DNA from: UBA11606 sp965243715
GTDB lineage: Bacteria > Actinomycetota > Acidimicrobiia > Acidimicrobiales > Aldehydirespiratoraceae
DNA length: 64,000 nt
Direction of reading: 5' to 3'
Assembly: GCA_965243715.1 (NCBI GenBank)
Contig: CBDEVU010000017.1
Coordinates: 806,001 to 870,000, forward strand
Position numbers and translations under genes: made by a program. The notes below the pieces were generated by a model. The model had not been told where the DNA came from, ran no database searches, and saw only the letters and a list, made by a program, of their open reading frames with translations. Below are positions 24,540-33,614 of this stretch, in pieces. The stretch's first letter is position 1. Each line of letters opens with the position of its first letter.

Positions 24540-25690
24540 TTTTGGTGCCAGTCGGTTTTAGAGTCGGTGGTTGTGTGAGCACGCGGGAGCGTACTCGTTT
24601 GGTGTTTGGTAGGCGAGCGATGAGTGTCGGTGGCCGTTGTTGTAGCTGTGCTTTCAGTCGCCGATGAACCCGTTGCGCCAGGGCTCGTCGGGTGGAATGT
24701 AGCGAATCGCGATCGTGTCCTCGCAGAAAGCTCGCAGCGTTTCGGATACGAGTTCGGGGCCGTTGTCGCAACGTATCAACACTGATCTGCCACGAACTGC
24801 GATGACCTGATCCAGCGCGGTGACTAGGTCGTCACCGGTGATCGAGCGACTGGTGATCTCGAGCAGCGATTCGCGGGTGTGTTCATCGACCATCGACGCG
24901 ATCTTGAACTTGTATCCATCGACAGTTGCATCAAAATAGAAGTCGATGGCCCACACCACGTTTTTAGCGTCCGCGTCGATAATCGGCCCAGACACGCCGA
25001 TAACCCTTGCGGGTATTGCCCCCAGTGGTCGCCCACGTGTTGAGCCAGTCGTGTAGCCAAGCGATCCGGATCATTGCTTCGACCACACTGAGATCTTCTG
25101 CGTTGGCTGCTGCGGGCTTGGCCCGTAACCCGACGTGATCTCCTCAGGAAAGTGCTTCTCTCGTTTCGTCATAGTCATGCCCTTGCCCCTGCGAGGCGGT
25201 AAAGACTCCAAAACTACCTGGCACCAAAATCAGCGGGCATTCCACCTTGTCGCGAACCTCTCGATTCGAAACCGGTCGGGCTTTGCTTGCGTAGTAAGTG
25301 CGTGGAGCGAACTGCGAAGCTCCACATATCGACTCGACCCCATACTCGACGCGGTGAGCATCGATGTAAGCAATCACCTCCTAGTTCGACCGTCGAGTTC
25401 GGTCGCGAAAAAAACCGACGCCGATTTGAGAATCTCACTCGCCCGTTCCAACTCACGGTTCTCGCGTTCAAGTTGCTTCAACCGGGCCCGCTCATCGGTC
25501 GTGAGTCCTGGCCCGAACCCGGTATCGGTCTCCGCTCGGCGAACCCAAACCCGGAGCGTTTCGTGATGCAACCCAAGCTGCTCACCGATCGAACAGATTG
25601 CCTTCCACTGCGACGGGTACTCGTCTTGATGCTCGAGCACCATCCGAACCGCACGCACTTTCAACTCCGCCGGTTATAGACGAGATCTTC
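24540..25690 (-). mobile_element. Decayed IS3-family insertion sequence
   Basis: Minus strand. OrfA is at 25664-25374 (QWKAICSIGEQLGLHHETLR and ERENRELERASEILKSASVF), with an in-frame TAA at its seventh or eighth codon. OrfB follows with AYIDAHRVEYGVESICGASQ and, after a deletion, the DDE core at 24995-24654: VVWAIDFYFDATVDGYKFKI, IRCDNGPELVSETLRAFCED and IPPDEPWRNGFIGD. After another frame change the end reads NGHRHSSLAYQTPNEYA. Several frames are broken, so it is inactive. Terminal inverted repeats were not identified. Confidence 0.8.
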
Positions 25691-25865
25691 CCGACATGGC
25701 TAATCCTCTCAAAGAACAAAGGATGCATAAAACTCATGGCTGTGGAGTAGCCATGAGGTCTTTTAGAGCGCGAAGTCGCCGATGGCTCAGACGCGGTGTC
25801 GTCCCCGGCGATGGACTGGTTCCAGCATTCCACTCCGTAGACGGTATGGCCTGCGAGTTTCCTGG

Positions 25866-26515
25866 CTACAGTTCGGCGAGAAGGTCTGAGATGAGCGCCG
25901 TCATTGAGGCGGTGATGGTGTCGGGGTCGGCGTCGGGTCCGGCGGCACGAATGGCCATCTCGACTCCGACCGCGTCGGAGCGCCCGAACAGTGGGGTGAA
26001 CTGGCCGATCGCCTCGACGGTGACGGCTGCGCTGAGGTCATGTTCGCGGAGCCTGTCGAAGCTTTGGGTGAGCTCAGCGGTTGTGGCGGCCTGAAGGATT
26101 CGGAGTACGTCAAGGGCATCTTTGTCTCGAACTCGGTCATCGTCCCTCGTGCGTTCAGCGATCTTGTGGACCTTGGCTACCAGGAGGGCCGCGGTGCCAG
26201 CTACGAGCATCGTGACACTCCTAGTGTCGGTCGGATCCAACGCCTCAATCGTCATCTGCTGGCGATCGACAAGCGTGGCTTCGAGACCCTTAGCCCTTCG
26301 CGCTACTCGTTTGCCGTGTACACCGAGGCGAGCACCACACGTTCCGGGGCCGGCGATAGCCTCTGGGACCATGAGGTCGACGTAGATACCGTCAGGGCTG
26401 AGCCATCCTCCGGGGTGTTCACGGGTGGTGAAAGCCCGGTCCGTCAACAGTGCCGCTAGGAGCGGCGCGGGCGCGGACATACAGCGGGTCAGGTTCGCCA
26501 GGCATCTTCGTTCTT
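25866..26515 (-). pseudogene. AbiE-like nucleotidyltransferase toxin, deleted and frameshifted
   Basis: The expected start is ATG 26515 (MPGEPDPLYVRARAAP), overlapping the end of the AbiEi-like gene. After about 16 codons the frame is lost; the other frame then resumes with LLAALLTDRAFTTREHPGGW, corresponding to the region after the active site in the homologue at 9235-10077. About 60 residues with the IGAQAVYL and TTDAD motifs are missing. The rest (VDLMVPEAIAGPG, AGTAALLVAKVHKIAERT, RDKDALDVLRILQAA) is well preserved. The catalytic core is gone, so the protein cannot be an active transferase. Confidence 0.75.
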
Positions 26516-27589
26516 CTTCATCCACACCAGTATCTCTTCGCCCTGTGACGGTTCTCGGCCCGGCCCGGTCAATAGATCGACCGCGAGTTGGCTCGGGGCC
26601 ACACAGCGGAGACCGTCACGTATGGTGGTCCTCTCAAAGACGACTGGGTCGAAGGGTTCGAGGAGTACGACGTTGGTGCCCGCTTCGGTCTCGCGGAGGT
26701 CTAGGCGATCTGCGGCTTTGGTCACGTCGTCGACGTAGAGGGTCGCGGTTCGGGCCGGTGCGATGGGATTGAACCGTTGGGCAGCGAAGGCGCCGGTAGC
26801 GGCAAAGGCGAGTTTGGTGGTCTGGAGTTTCTTTTCGATCGAGGGGATACCTCTCGGGTCGAGGAACGTGGTTGCCGTGTTCGATTTGGTTTGGTCGTAG
26901 TCTTCGGCCCAACGCCGAATCGCAGCCTGCCAATCGACCGCAAGCACTGGCCCGCGGCGTTGGCGGGTCACGATGGCTTCGCGTTCTAGAAGCTCGATAA
27001 CGCGAGATTACGTGGCGGCGGACGCGCTTGCGGCGCTAGCCACCTCGCGGGTGCCAAAGGGGGGAGTTGTACCGATGATCGCTCGGATAGCGCGGCCTGC
27101 ACCGCGGCCGCGAAGTGACTGAAGGGTGACGTCTTGTGTCCACGGGTCGCTGTCGAATCCTCGAGTGAAGATGACCAAACCTGGCGCCGGCGAGACGATG
27201 TTGATGTTGCCGGTGGTGTCGATGTAGCCGACCTCGAAGTCGTCGAGCATCTCCCTCGTCCGGGGCGAGAGATAGGCGGCGGCGACCACTGCAATGGCGT
27301 CGAGCATCGTGGCCTTGGTGAGCGTTAAGATCTGCTCGGCGGCCATTGGGACCGATCGCGGCTCAAGCGCTCGCTTCACCTCGATCGCGAAGCGGGCAGT
27401 TTTGCCGTCTGGTGACTTCACCTCGGCCAGCAGATCGATGCGATTGCTCTTCGCTGGGGCATCGGACTTCGTCTTCAACGACCAGGTAGGAGGGATGCTC
27501 TGGGTCAGCACGCGTTCGACGTCGCGGATGATTCGCGTTTTACTTGGAAGCCAGTTTGTTCGACACAGGCAAGTCCTCCTTTCAGGCAA
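26489..27589 (-). pseudogene. AbiEi-like antitoxin gene with an in-frame stop
   Basis: One continuous frame of 366 codons split by TAA at 27010-27008. Upstream: AEVKSPDGKTARFAIEVKRA and DFEVGYIDTTGNINIVSPAP; downstream: SRVIELLEREAIVTRQRRGP, KLAFAATGAFAAQRFNP and VAPSQLAVDLLTGPGREP. The stop falls in the recognition helix of the winged-helix domain (A-A-T-stop-S-R), where the homologue at 10074-11147 has a tyrosine two codons before the matching S-R. A single-base change from a TAC or TAT codon would explain it. Its layout matches 10074-11147. Confidence 0.8.
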
Positions 27590-27608
27590 GTCCGTACAGG
27601 ATCCGGAT

Positions 27609-27700
27609 GTTTCAGAAATACTACTGTCTCAGTAGTAGTGAAACAAGCTAGTTTCTGGGGCTTTTCTAAAGGATGGTATGAAACAGGGTGTTGTCCATAG
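27609..27700. repeat. Composite repeat, copy D
   Basis: Imperfect long palindrome at 27609-27644: GTTTCA, then TACTACTG, three bases, CAGTAGTA and TGAAAC. About 19 bases later comes a diverged block TTCTAAAGGATGG (27664) ending GGTGTTGTCCATAGG near 27700. It lies just upstream of the leftward AbiEi-like pseudogene, like copies A and B lie before their leftward genes. Confidence 0.55.
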
Positions 27701-27780
27701 GGGCGAACCAACACGCTGGGCCTACACCCAGAGGGCGTCGGCGCTTGGACACCCCCACTAGGTACTACTTGCGCACGATC

Positions 27781-27827
27781 TTGACAGATGTTAGAACCAA
27801 TCGGTAGTAGCAAATTGCTACTAACCG
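27781..27827 (+). promoter_or_regulatory. Sugar operon promoter with palindromic operator
   Basis: A TTGACA -35 box is at 27781-27786. The near-palindrome CGGTAGTAGCAA/TTGCTACTAACCG (27802-27827) covers the place where the -10 box would be. A ribosome-binding site (GAGAGGAA) and the ATG at 27846 follow. The GntR-family regulator encoded in the operon (31063-31761) is the likely ligand of the palindrome. Binding is inferred. Confidence 0.55.
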
Positions 27828-27845
27828 AAAGAGAGGAATGGACAT

Positions 27846-29288
27846 ATGCGCAAGTTCTTGAAGCTGCTCGCGGTCCTAGTAGTCCTCGTTCTTGTCGCGG
27901 CAGCGTGTGGCGACAACTCAGACGAGGAATCGAATGCCGATCCGGGGTCGGCCGATGGAGACGACGCAGCCGACGGCGACTCAGCATCAGATGGCGACGG
28001 CGACGACCCGTCTGCCGAGAGTGACGGCCCGGGTGAGGTAACAACGGTGCGGATGGTGCTGTGGCCAGGGCCCGAGGGCGACGCGATGCAGCAGGTTGTT
28101 GACGCTTACAACGATGGTCTTGGCCAGAACCAGGGTGTGCAGATCGAAATGATTCTGCTGAGCCGTGACGACACGTTCGCTCGCGAACTGACCGAGATCG
28201 CCGCGGAGTCGTCGGCGGTAGATCTGTACTTCACTGCGTCATACAACGTGGGGCAATTCGCTAATGGTTTGGCGCCAATTTCGGATCTTGGGATCGACGA
28301 GTCGGTGTACTTCCCTGCTGCGTTAGAGTCGTTGCAGGTTGGTGGCGAGCAGTACGCCCTCCCGCTTGATGTGTCCAACCACTTCTTGTACTACCGCACC
28401 GACCTGATCGACGAACTGTTGAGCAACGCCAACTGGCAAGCAGCTTATCGCGACATCGCCGCGGACGCGATCGGCGAAGCCCGCGATCCGAAACATCCCG
28501 ACGAGTGGGACGTGCAGGACTATCTGGCCGCCGCTGCGTTCTTCTCCGAATCGTCGAATCCTGATTCCCCGACGCAGTACGGCACGCACCTCCAGGCCAA
28601 GGCCAACCCGTTCAACGTGTTGGTGTGGAACGACATCTTGTGGGGAGTCGGCGGCGCTTGGACCGACGCTGAAGGTACGACGTCTCTGCTTGAGTCGCCT
28701 GAGGCTGTGAGGGCTGTGAATGTGTTCCGATCGATCTTCGACAACGACTGGACCGCGCCATCGGCGTCCCAAGCTGAGTACGGCGAGACCAACGCTGCGT
28801 TCCAGAACGGGCAGGTTGCGTTCATTCATCAGTGGTCGGCGGCGTTTGCGACCCTTGATGACCCCGAACAGTCGCCCGAGGTCGCTGGTAACGTCGGCAT
28901 CGCTCCAGTTCCTGGGTCGCCTCAGAGCACTCATGTGCACGCGTTGGCTGTGTCGCTGAACGCGCACGCCGAGAACTCAGCCGCGGCCCGCACCTGGCTG
29001 CAGTATCTGGCAACGCCGGAGGCAATGGATGCCTACGCCAAGGCCGGCGGCATCCCGTCGATGCCTAAAGTGCTAATCGACAACGCTGATCTGAACCCGG
29101 CCTTCAAGGCGATTGGTGACCATGTCCAGCAGTTCGGCTATTCGCCCTACATCTTCGATCAGACGTTCCCGACTATGGAGGACCTTGGCTCTACGCTGAG
29201 CGGCGCCTGGGTTGGCATCAACAGTGTCGAGGAAGCCTTGGCTGACGCCTCTGAGCGTCTCCAGGAACGTCTGGACGCTCAGGGCTGA
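27846..29288 (+). CDS. ABC transporter sugar-binding lipoprotein (CUT1 type)
   Basis: 480 residues. A lipoprotein signal peptide with the lipobox VAAAC (C at 21) is followed by an aspartate-, glycine- and serine-rich linker (about 22-65), typical of actinobacterial extracellular lipoproteins, then a family 1 solute-binding domain (VTTVRMVLWPGPEGDAMQQV, AVDLYFTASYNVGQFANGLA, GQVAFIHQWSAAFATLDDPE). It would capture an oligosaccharide or amino sugar outside the membrane and pass it to the two permeases that follow. It is the first gene of the operon. Confidence 0.9.
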   Translation: MRKFLKLLAVLVVLVLVAAACGDNSDEESNADPGSADGDDAADGDSASDGDGDDPSAESDGPGEVTTVRMVLWPGPEGDAMQQVVDAYNDGLGQNQGVQIEMILLSRDDTFARELTEIAAESSAVDLYFTASYNVGQFANGLAPISDLGIDESVYFPAALESLQVGGEQYALPLDVSNHFLYYRTDLIDELLSNANWQAAYRDIAADAIGEARDPKHPDEWDVQDYLAAAAFFSESSNPDSPTQYGTHLQAKANPFNVLVWNDILWGVGGAWTDAEGTTSLLESPEAVRAVNVFRSIFDNDWTAPSASQAEYGETNAAFQNGQVAFIHQWSAAFATLDDPEQSPEVAGNVGIAPVPGSPQSTHVHALAVSLNAHAENSAAARTWLQYLATPEAMDAYAKAGGIPSMPKVLIDNADLNPAFKAIGDHVQQFGYSPYIFDQTFPTMEDLGSTLSGAWVGINSVEEALADASERLQERLDAQG

Positions 29289-29321
29289 TCGGCCCGAAAC
29301 TAGCTTAGAGGAACGATTGTC

Positions 29322-30257
29322 ATGGCTTCGGTCACCACTCTGACGCGGAGGTTCGTTCCCTCCAAGTTGCCGCGTCACGGGATGAGAGGTGTCGGGAAAG
29401 GCGGGGGAGTGGCGCGCTGGGTGTTGAGTGCGCCACTCCTCACGTTCCTTGCAGCATTCGTTCTCTATCCGTTAGGTCTAGGCATCTGGACTGCGTTGAC
29501 GAACAAGTCGCTGCTCGTCGTAGACACCAAGTTCATTGGTTTGGACAACATCCGAGCGACTCTTGAGGACGACAGATTTTGGTCATCGTTTCGATTCACG
29601 GTGAAGTTCACGCTGCTCACAACGTTTGCGACATTGACGACCGGCTACTGGCTTGCGATCCTCGTCAACCGTCGATTCCCGGGCAAGCGTCTACTGTTCA
29701 CGCTGCTCTTGATGCCGATCATGGTCGCGCCAGCCCTCATGGGGGTGATGTTCAGTTTGTTGCTGAATGACAACATCGGGGCGGTGCCGGAGGTGGCGTT
29801 CTCTCTGCTCGGTACGCGGCTTTCGCTGTTTGATCCCGACTGGACCGTCGAATTGCTCATGGTGCTGGAGATCTTGCAGTGGACCCCGTTCACGTTCTTA
29901 ATCATGTATGCGAACTTGCAGGCTATTCCGGCGAGCGTGGTCGAGGCGGCACGAATGGACGGCGCATCGGGATGGCAGTTGAACCGGCACGTGATTCTAC
30001 CGCTAATGGTGCCTTCGTTCTTCGCGGCCGGATTCTTGCGAGGTGTCGATGCCTTGCGCACGTTCGATGTAATCAACGTGTTGACGGGAGGCGGGCCGGG
30101 CGACCAGACGACCACGCTGAGTATCTATGTGTACAGGCGGGCCTTCGTCGAAGCCAATTTCGGCCGAGCTGCTGCGGCATCGCTGGTCATCATGTTGTTG
30201 ATGCTGCCACTAATTCCCTTGATCGTTTCTCGACTGAGTAGGCGGAACTTCACATGA
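29322..30257 (+). CDS. ABC sugar transporter permease 1
   Basis: 311 residues, integral membrane protein with about six hydrophobic segments (for example LLTFLAAFVLYPLGLGIWTA) and the EAA loop VVEAARMDGASGWQLNRHVI followed by LPLMVPS, which docks to the ATPase. The MalF/UgpA type. ATG 29322 is preceded by AGAGGAACG. Its stop overlaps the start of permease 2 by four bases. Confidence 0.9.
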   Translation: MASVTTLTRRFVPSKLPRHGMRGVGKGGGVARWVLSAPLLTFLAAFVLYPLGLGIWTALTNKSLLVVDTKFIGLDNIRATLEDDRFWSSFRFTVKFTLLTTFATLTTGYWLAILVNRRFPGKRLLFTLLLMPIMVAPALMGVMFSLLLNDNIGAVPEVAFSLLGTRLSLFDPDWTVELLMVLEILQWTPFTFLIMYANLQAIPASVVEAARMDGASGWQLNRHVILPLMVPSFFAAGFLRGVDALRTFDVINVLTGGGPGDQTTTLSIYVYRRAFVEANFGRAAAASLVIMLLMLPLIPLIVSRLSRRNFT

Positions 30258-31066
30258 AGCGGTATATGACAATGATTGCGGTTGGTGTTATCGCTGGCCT
30301 AGTGAATCTTCCGCTTCTCAATGCGCTGTGGACGAGCTTTAAGGTCGACGGGGATATCAACTCCTCGCCGCTCGCCGCTCCAATTCCCCCCACACTAGAG
30401 CACTATCAGAACGCCACATATGCCGCTGGTTACGACTTCCCAGACTTCTTCCGGAATAGCACCATGATTGCCCTGGGAACTGTCGCCCTTGTCTTGGTGC
30501 TGGCCGTACCGGCTGCATATTCTAACGTTCGTCTCGGATTTGGTGGTCGGCCATTGGCCAACATGGTGACAAGCCTCAGGTTGCTGCCAGCTATCTTCTT
30601 CGCCATTCCCTTCTTCATCATGTTCGCTCGACTGGGGCTGACCGACACCATCCGCGGCATGGTGGTCGTCAACACGTTCTTGAACCTGCCGCTCGCCATG
30701 GTGTTGCTGACAGCCGGGTTCAACGACGTGCCTGTCGAACTCGAAGAGGCCGCTGCAATGGATGGAGCCTCCCCGTACCGAACCCTATTCTCCGTACTCA
30801 TGCCGGTTCTCGCCCCTGCTATTGTGGCCACAGCGATCCTAGTGTTCATGTTTTCCTGGAACGACTACCTCTTCGCGGTGATCCTGACTACCGTCGATGC
30901 CGTGCCCGTAACGGTCGGGGCCTCACGTTTCGTAACCAGCTTTGGCATTCGCTGGGGCGATATCTCCGCGGCGACTGTCTTGTCGGCCGGGGTGCCTCTG
31001 ATGTTCGCCGTGTTTGCGCAGAAATATCTCGTATCTGGGCTGTCGATGGGAGCGTTGAAAGGATGA
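30254..31066 (+). CDS. ABC sugar transporter permease 2
   Basis: 270 residues, MalG/UgpE type, with several membrane segments (MIAVGVIAGLVNLPLLNALW at the start) and the EAA loop ELEEAAAMDGASPYRTLFSV followed by LMPVLAPAI. It forms the membrane channel with permease 1. The ATP-binding subunit is not in this operon; a shared MsmK/UgpC-type ATPase from elsewhere in the genome is the usual solution. Overlaps the regulator gene by four bases. Confidence 0.9.
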   Translation: MKRYMTMIAVGVIAGLVNLPLLNALWTSFKVDGDINSSPLAAPIPPTLEHYQNATYAAGYDFPDFFRNSTMIALGTVALVLVLAVPAAYSNVRLGFGGRPLANMVTSLRLLPAIFFAIPFFIMFARLGLTDTIRGMVVVNTFLNLPLAMVLLTAGFNDVPVELEEAAAMDGASPYRTLFSVLMPVLAPAIVATAILVFMFSWNDYLFAVILTTVDAVPVTVGASRFVTSFGIRWGDISAATVLSAGVPLMFAVFAQKYLVSGLSMGALKG

Positions 31067-31761
31067 CCACTAAGACTGAGAAGATCCGCGATCAATTGCG
31101 CGACGCGATTGCGACCGAGTACCACCCTGGTCAGCCACTGTTGCCCGAACGCGAGCTTGAGATCCGCTACCAAGTAAGTCGAGTCACCATCCGAAGGGCG
31201 CTCGATGCTCTTGTCGCCGAAGGAATCATCTATCGAGTGCGCGGCTCGGGTACCTACGTGAACGACCAACGTAACGTACGCAAACCGCTCAGCCTCACCT
31301 CGTTTTCCGAGGACATGGCCGACCGAGGACTAAACCCCTCCTCACGTCTTTTGTCCATAACCGTGGTTTCACCTGATGAGGTTGTCCGCGTCGAGCTAGG
31401 TGACTTGTCCGGCGAGGTGCTCCGTCTCGAGCGGCTGCGTTGTGCCGACGACGAGCCGCTGGCTCACGAGTTGGCGTTCTTGCCCATTACTCGATTCCCC
31501 GGGATCGAGTCTGAGGATTTTTCCAGATCGCTTTATCGGATACTCGAGGAGAGATTTCGAGTTGTTCCGATCCGCGCGCGTCAGCGTATGCGGTCGATTC
31601 CGATGTCGCCGACACTCGCCCTGCACCTAGGAGTCAAGGAAGGTGTCGCCGCCATGGAAGTCTTGAGGACCACGTTCGACCGGTACGGCAAACCCTTCGA
31701 GTACGTCGTGTCGACATATCGGGGCGATCGATACGAATTCGACATCTCGGTCGATCGATAG
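31063..31761 (+). CDS. GntR-family regulator (HutC/UTRA type)
   Basis: 232 residues. The N-terminal winged helix has YHPGQPLLPERELEIRYQVS and RVTIRRALDALVAEGIIYRV ending GSGTYV, the standard GntR pattern. The C-terminal UTRA ligand domain has SLTSFSEDMADRGLNPSSRL, RLERLRCADDEPLAHELAFL and a closing YVVSTYRGDRYEFDIS. Such regulators respond to phosphorylated sugars, here probably an amino-sugar phosphate. It is inside the transporter operon and likely controls the operator at 27802-27827. Confidence 0.9.
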   Translation: MTTKTEKIRDQLRDAIATEYHPGQPLLPERELEIRYQVSRVTIRRALDALVAEGIIYRVRGSGTYVNDQRNVRKPLSLTSFSEDMADRGLNPSSRLLSITVVSPDEVVRVELGDLSGEVLRLERLRCADDEPLAHELAFLPITRFPGIESEDFSRSLYRILEERFRVVPIRARQRMRSIPMSPTLALHLGVKEGVAAMEVLRTTFDRYGKPFEYVVSTYRGDRYEFDISVDR

Positions 31762-31770
31762 AGAGAGACC

Positions 31771-32628
31771 ATGGCGGAGTTGATTCTCGACATCGGTCAA
31801 ACCGGTATGCGTGGCGTTGTGCGGTCTCCGGACAGTACCGAGCAGACCATCCACGGACCGCCGGTAAGCAGAGCCATTGTGAACAGTGCTGAACTGGACC
31901 AACTGAGCGAACAGGTCTGCGCAGTCAGTGAAGGCTTAGGCCCGTTTTCTTCCGTCGGGATCGGCCTGTCCGGGCTCGCTGAGGATGAAGACGGGTACCT
32001 TAGCGGCTCACAAATCGCCCAACAGCTACGCTCGAGCCTCGATGCGGAGCGACTAGTTTTGGCTAGTGACGTCGTCACCGGCTACCTCGGTTCGCTCCGA
32101 CAAGGCAGCGGCGTCGTGCTCACTTGGGGCACCGGCTCGGTCGCGATTGCTTCCGACGGCAACTCGGCATGGAAACGGGCCGACGGCCGCGGCCCCACAC
32201 TCGGCGACCTCGGCGGGGGCTACTGGATCGGCCAACAGGGACTCATCGCCGCGCTCGATCACCTCGATGGTCGTGGTGGATCGCTGGCACTATCCGAGCG
32301 GGCAATCGCCACCTGCGGTCAGCCCACGACTATCTATCGCGCCGCCTACCAGCGAGCCTCCTCAACTGCATTCGTCGCGAGCTTCGCCCGTGACGTGGTC
32401 GAAGCCGCATCGACTGGCGATGCCGTTGCCCAGATCATCGTGAGCGACGCGGTTGAGCACGTCGAACGTACGATTGCGGCGGCCAGCGAGGTGATTTCTG
32501 GCACGGGACCTACTCGAGTTGCAATCGTCGGAGGCCTGACGAGGATCCAATTACTCCTTGACGCTCTCGTGTACCGACTCGAACAGAGCGGTGCGTCGGT
32601 CGAGAGCATCGATTCAGCCGCTACTTGA
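31771..32628 (+). CDS. N-acetylglucosamine kinase-like BadF/BadG-type ATPase
   Basis: 285 residues of the ASKHA fold: phosphate 1 motif LILDIGQTGMRG at the start, SSVGIGLSGLAEDEDG, LVLASDVVTGYLG, the phosphate 2 motif GVVLTWGTGSVAIASDG, GDLGGGYWIGQQGLIAALDH and the adenosine motif VAIVGGLTR near the end. It would phosphorylate N-acetylglucosamine or N-acetylmannosamine taken up by the transporter. It lies between the regulator and nanE, which supports an amino-sugar substrate. Confidence 0.82.
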   Translation: MAELILDIGQTGMRGVVRSPDSTEQTIHGPPVSRAIVNSAELDQLSEQVCAVSEGLGPFSSVGIGLSGLAEDEDGYLSGSQIAQQLRSSLDAERLVLASDVVTGYLGSLRQGSGVVLTWGTGSVAIASDGNSAWKRADGRGPTLGDLGGGYWIGQQGLIAALDHLDGRGGSLALSERAIATCGQPTTIYRAAYQRASSTAFVASFARDVVEAASTGDAVAQIIVSDAVEHVERTIAAASEVISGTGPTRVAIVGGLTRIQLLLDALVYRLEQSGASVESIDSAAT

Positions 32629-32652
32629 CCCATACACAGGGCCCCAAACCTT

Positions 32653-33402
32653 ATGACACTGCACACACCGATCGACGCGCTCAAAGACGTGCTGATCGCA
32701 TCGATTCAGGCCGATGCTGGATCTCCAATGGATGACGCCGACACTCTCACACGGATCGCACAGGCAGCGATCGCCGGCGGAGCACGCGGAATCCGGGCCA
32801 ACGGACCCGGACACATCGCAGCGATGACCGCCGCAGGAGTGGATGTGCCAATAATTGGCCTGCACAAGCGCCAGATCGCCGATGTCCGCTGGATCACCCC
32901 GTTCTTCGAAGATATTGAGGCGCTCGTTGAAGCAGGAGCAGACATCATCGCTGTCGATGCCACTATTCGCAGGCGACCCGACCGAAACACACCGGCGGAG
33001 TTCATCAGGAAGATCATCGACGTTTTCGCCGTCCCTGTGCTCGCCGACGTCGACTCCCTAGAAGCCGGCATTGCCGCCGACGAGGCTGGCGCCACAGCGG
33101 TGGCAACGACTCTTTCGGGATATACCCCCGAATCGGCGGGAAGCAGGTCCCATCCCGATCTTCACCTGATCGAATCCCTCACAACGCGCGTCTCGTGCCC
33201 CATCGTCGCTGAGGGCCGCTTCGAGACCCACTCACAGGTCTCGGCCGCTTTCGAAGCCGGCGCGCATGCGGTCGTTGCCGGAAAGGTGATCTCAGATCCG
33301 ACCGCCATCGCACAGCGGCTCATGGGGAGCCGGAGCCTTGCCAGCGATAGCGTCCTTGCCCTGCCTAACAGCCGCACCCACGCACCCAGGAATCCTCAGT
33401 AG
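32653..33402 (+). CDS. nanE: N-acetylmannosamine-6-phosphate 2-epimerase
   Basis: 249 residues of the NanE TIM barrel: AIAGGARGIRANGPGHIAAM, VPIIGLHKRQ with the catalytic lysine, ADIIAVDATIRRRPD, VLADVDSLEAGIAADEAGA, ATTLSGYTPESAG, PIVAEGRFETHSQVSAAFEA and AHAVVAGKVISDPTAI. It turns ManNAc-6-P into GlcNAc-6-P. The domain ends near residue 225; the last 20 or so residues (ending RTHAPRNPQ) are an extension, and the TAG stop at 33400-33402 lies within the tRNA-Lys-like fragment. The natural 3' end was therefore probably replaced at an integration junction. Confidence 0.88.
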   Translation: MTLHTPIDALKDVLIASIQADAGSPMDDADTLTRIAQAAIAGGARGIRANGPGHIAAMTAAGVDVPIIGLHKRQIADVRWITPFFEDIEALVEAGADIIAVDATIRRRPDRNTPAEFIRKIIDVFAVPVLADVDSLEAGIAADEAGATAVATTLSGYTPESAGSRSHPDLHLIESLTTRVSCPIVAEGRFETHSQVSAAFEAGAHAVVAGKVISDPTAIAQRLMGSRSLASDSVLALPNSRTHAPRNPQ

Positions 33403-33456
33403 AGCATCGGACTCTTAATCCGCAGGTTCTGGGTTCGAGTCCCCGGGGGTGTACCA
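33399..33456 (+). tRNA. tRNA-Lys(CTT)-like 3' fragment, probable attachment site
   Basis: GTAGAGC (D-stem 3' side), CGGACTCTTAATCCG (anticodon arm with CTT), GGTTCGAGTCC (T loop) and GTGTACCA (3' end) follow the order of a bacterial tRNA-Lys. Everything before the D-loop is missing and replaced by the end of nanE. The bases GCACCC at 33381-33386 happen to pair with the acceptor 3' strand, but the D-arm between is too short, so a working tRNA is unlikely. A terminator follows. Confidence 0.65.
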
Positions 33457-33460
33457 CAAC

Positions 33461-33501
33461 AAACCCCGGGTCACGGCCGCTTTCCGGTCGTCCCGGGGTT
33501 T
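33461..33501 (+). terminator. Rho-independent-type terminator
   Basis: AAACCCCGGG (33461-33470) pairs perfectly with CCCGGGGTTT (33492-33501), followed by CGTTGTT. It directly follows the tRNA-Lys-like fragment and also closes the sugar operon. Confidence 0.8.
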
Positions 33502-33614
33502 CGTTGTTATGGACCGGAGCGCCAGTTAAGATACGGTTACGACGTGCGCCGTATTGTCGCGTTGGTCGTGGACCTAGATGCCGGACAGGGATGTCAGTGG
33601 CTGACCGGATCGGG

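Noticed and set aside
33381..33456. A complete but unusual tRNA-Lys using GCACCC as the 5' acceptor strand
   Set aside because: The acceptor would pair at six positions, but the D-arm is too short and the T-stem has a mismatch, and the 5' part is coding sequence of nanE.
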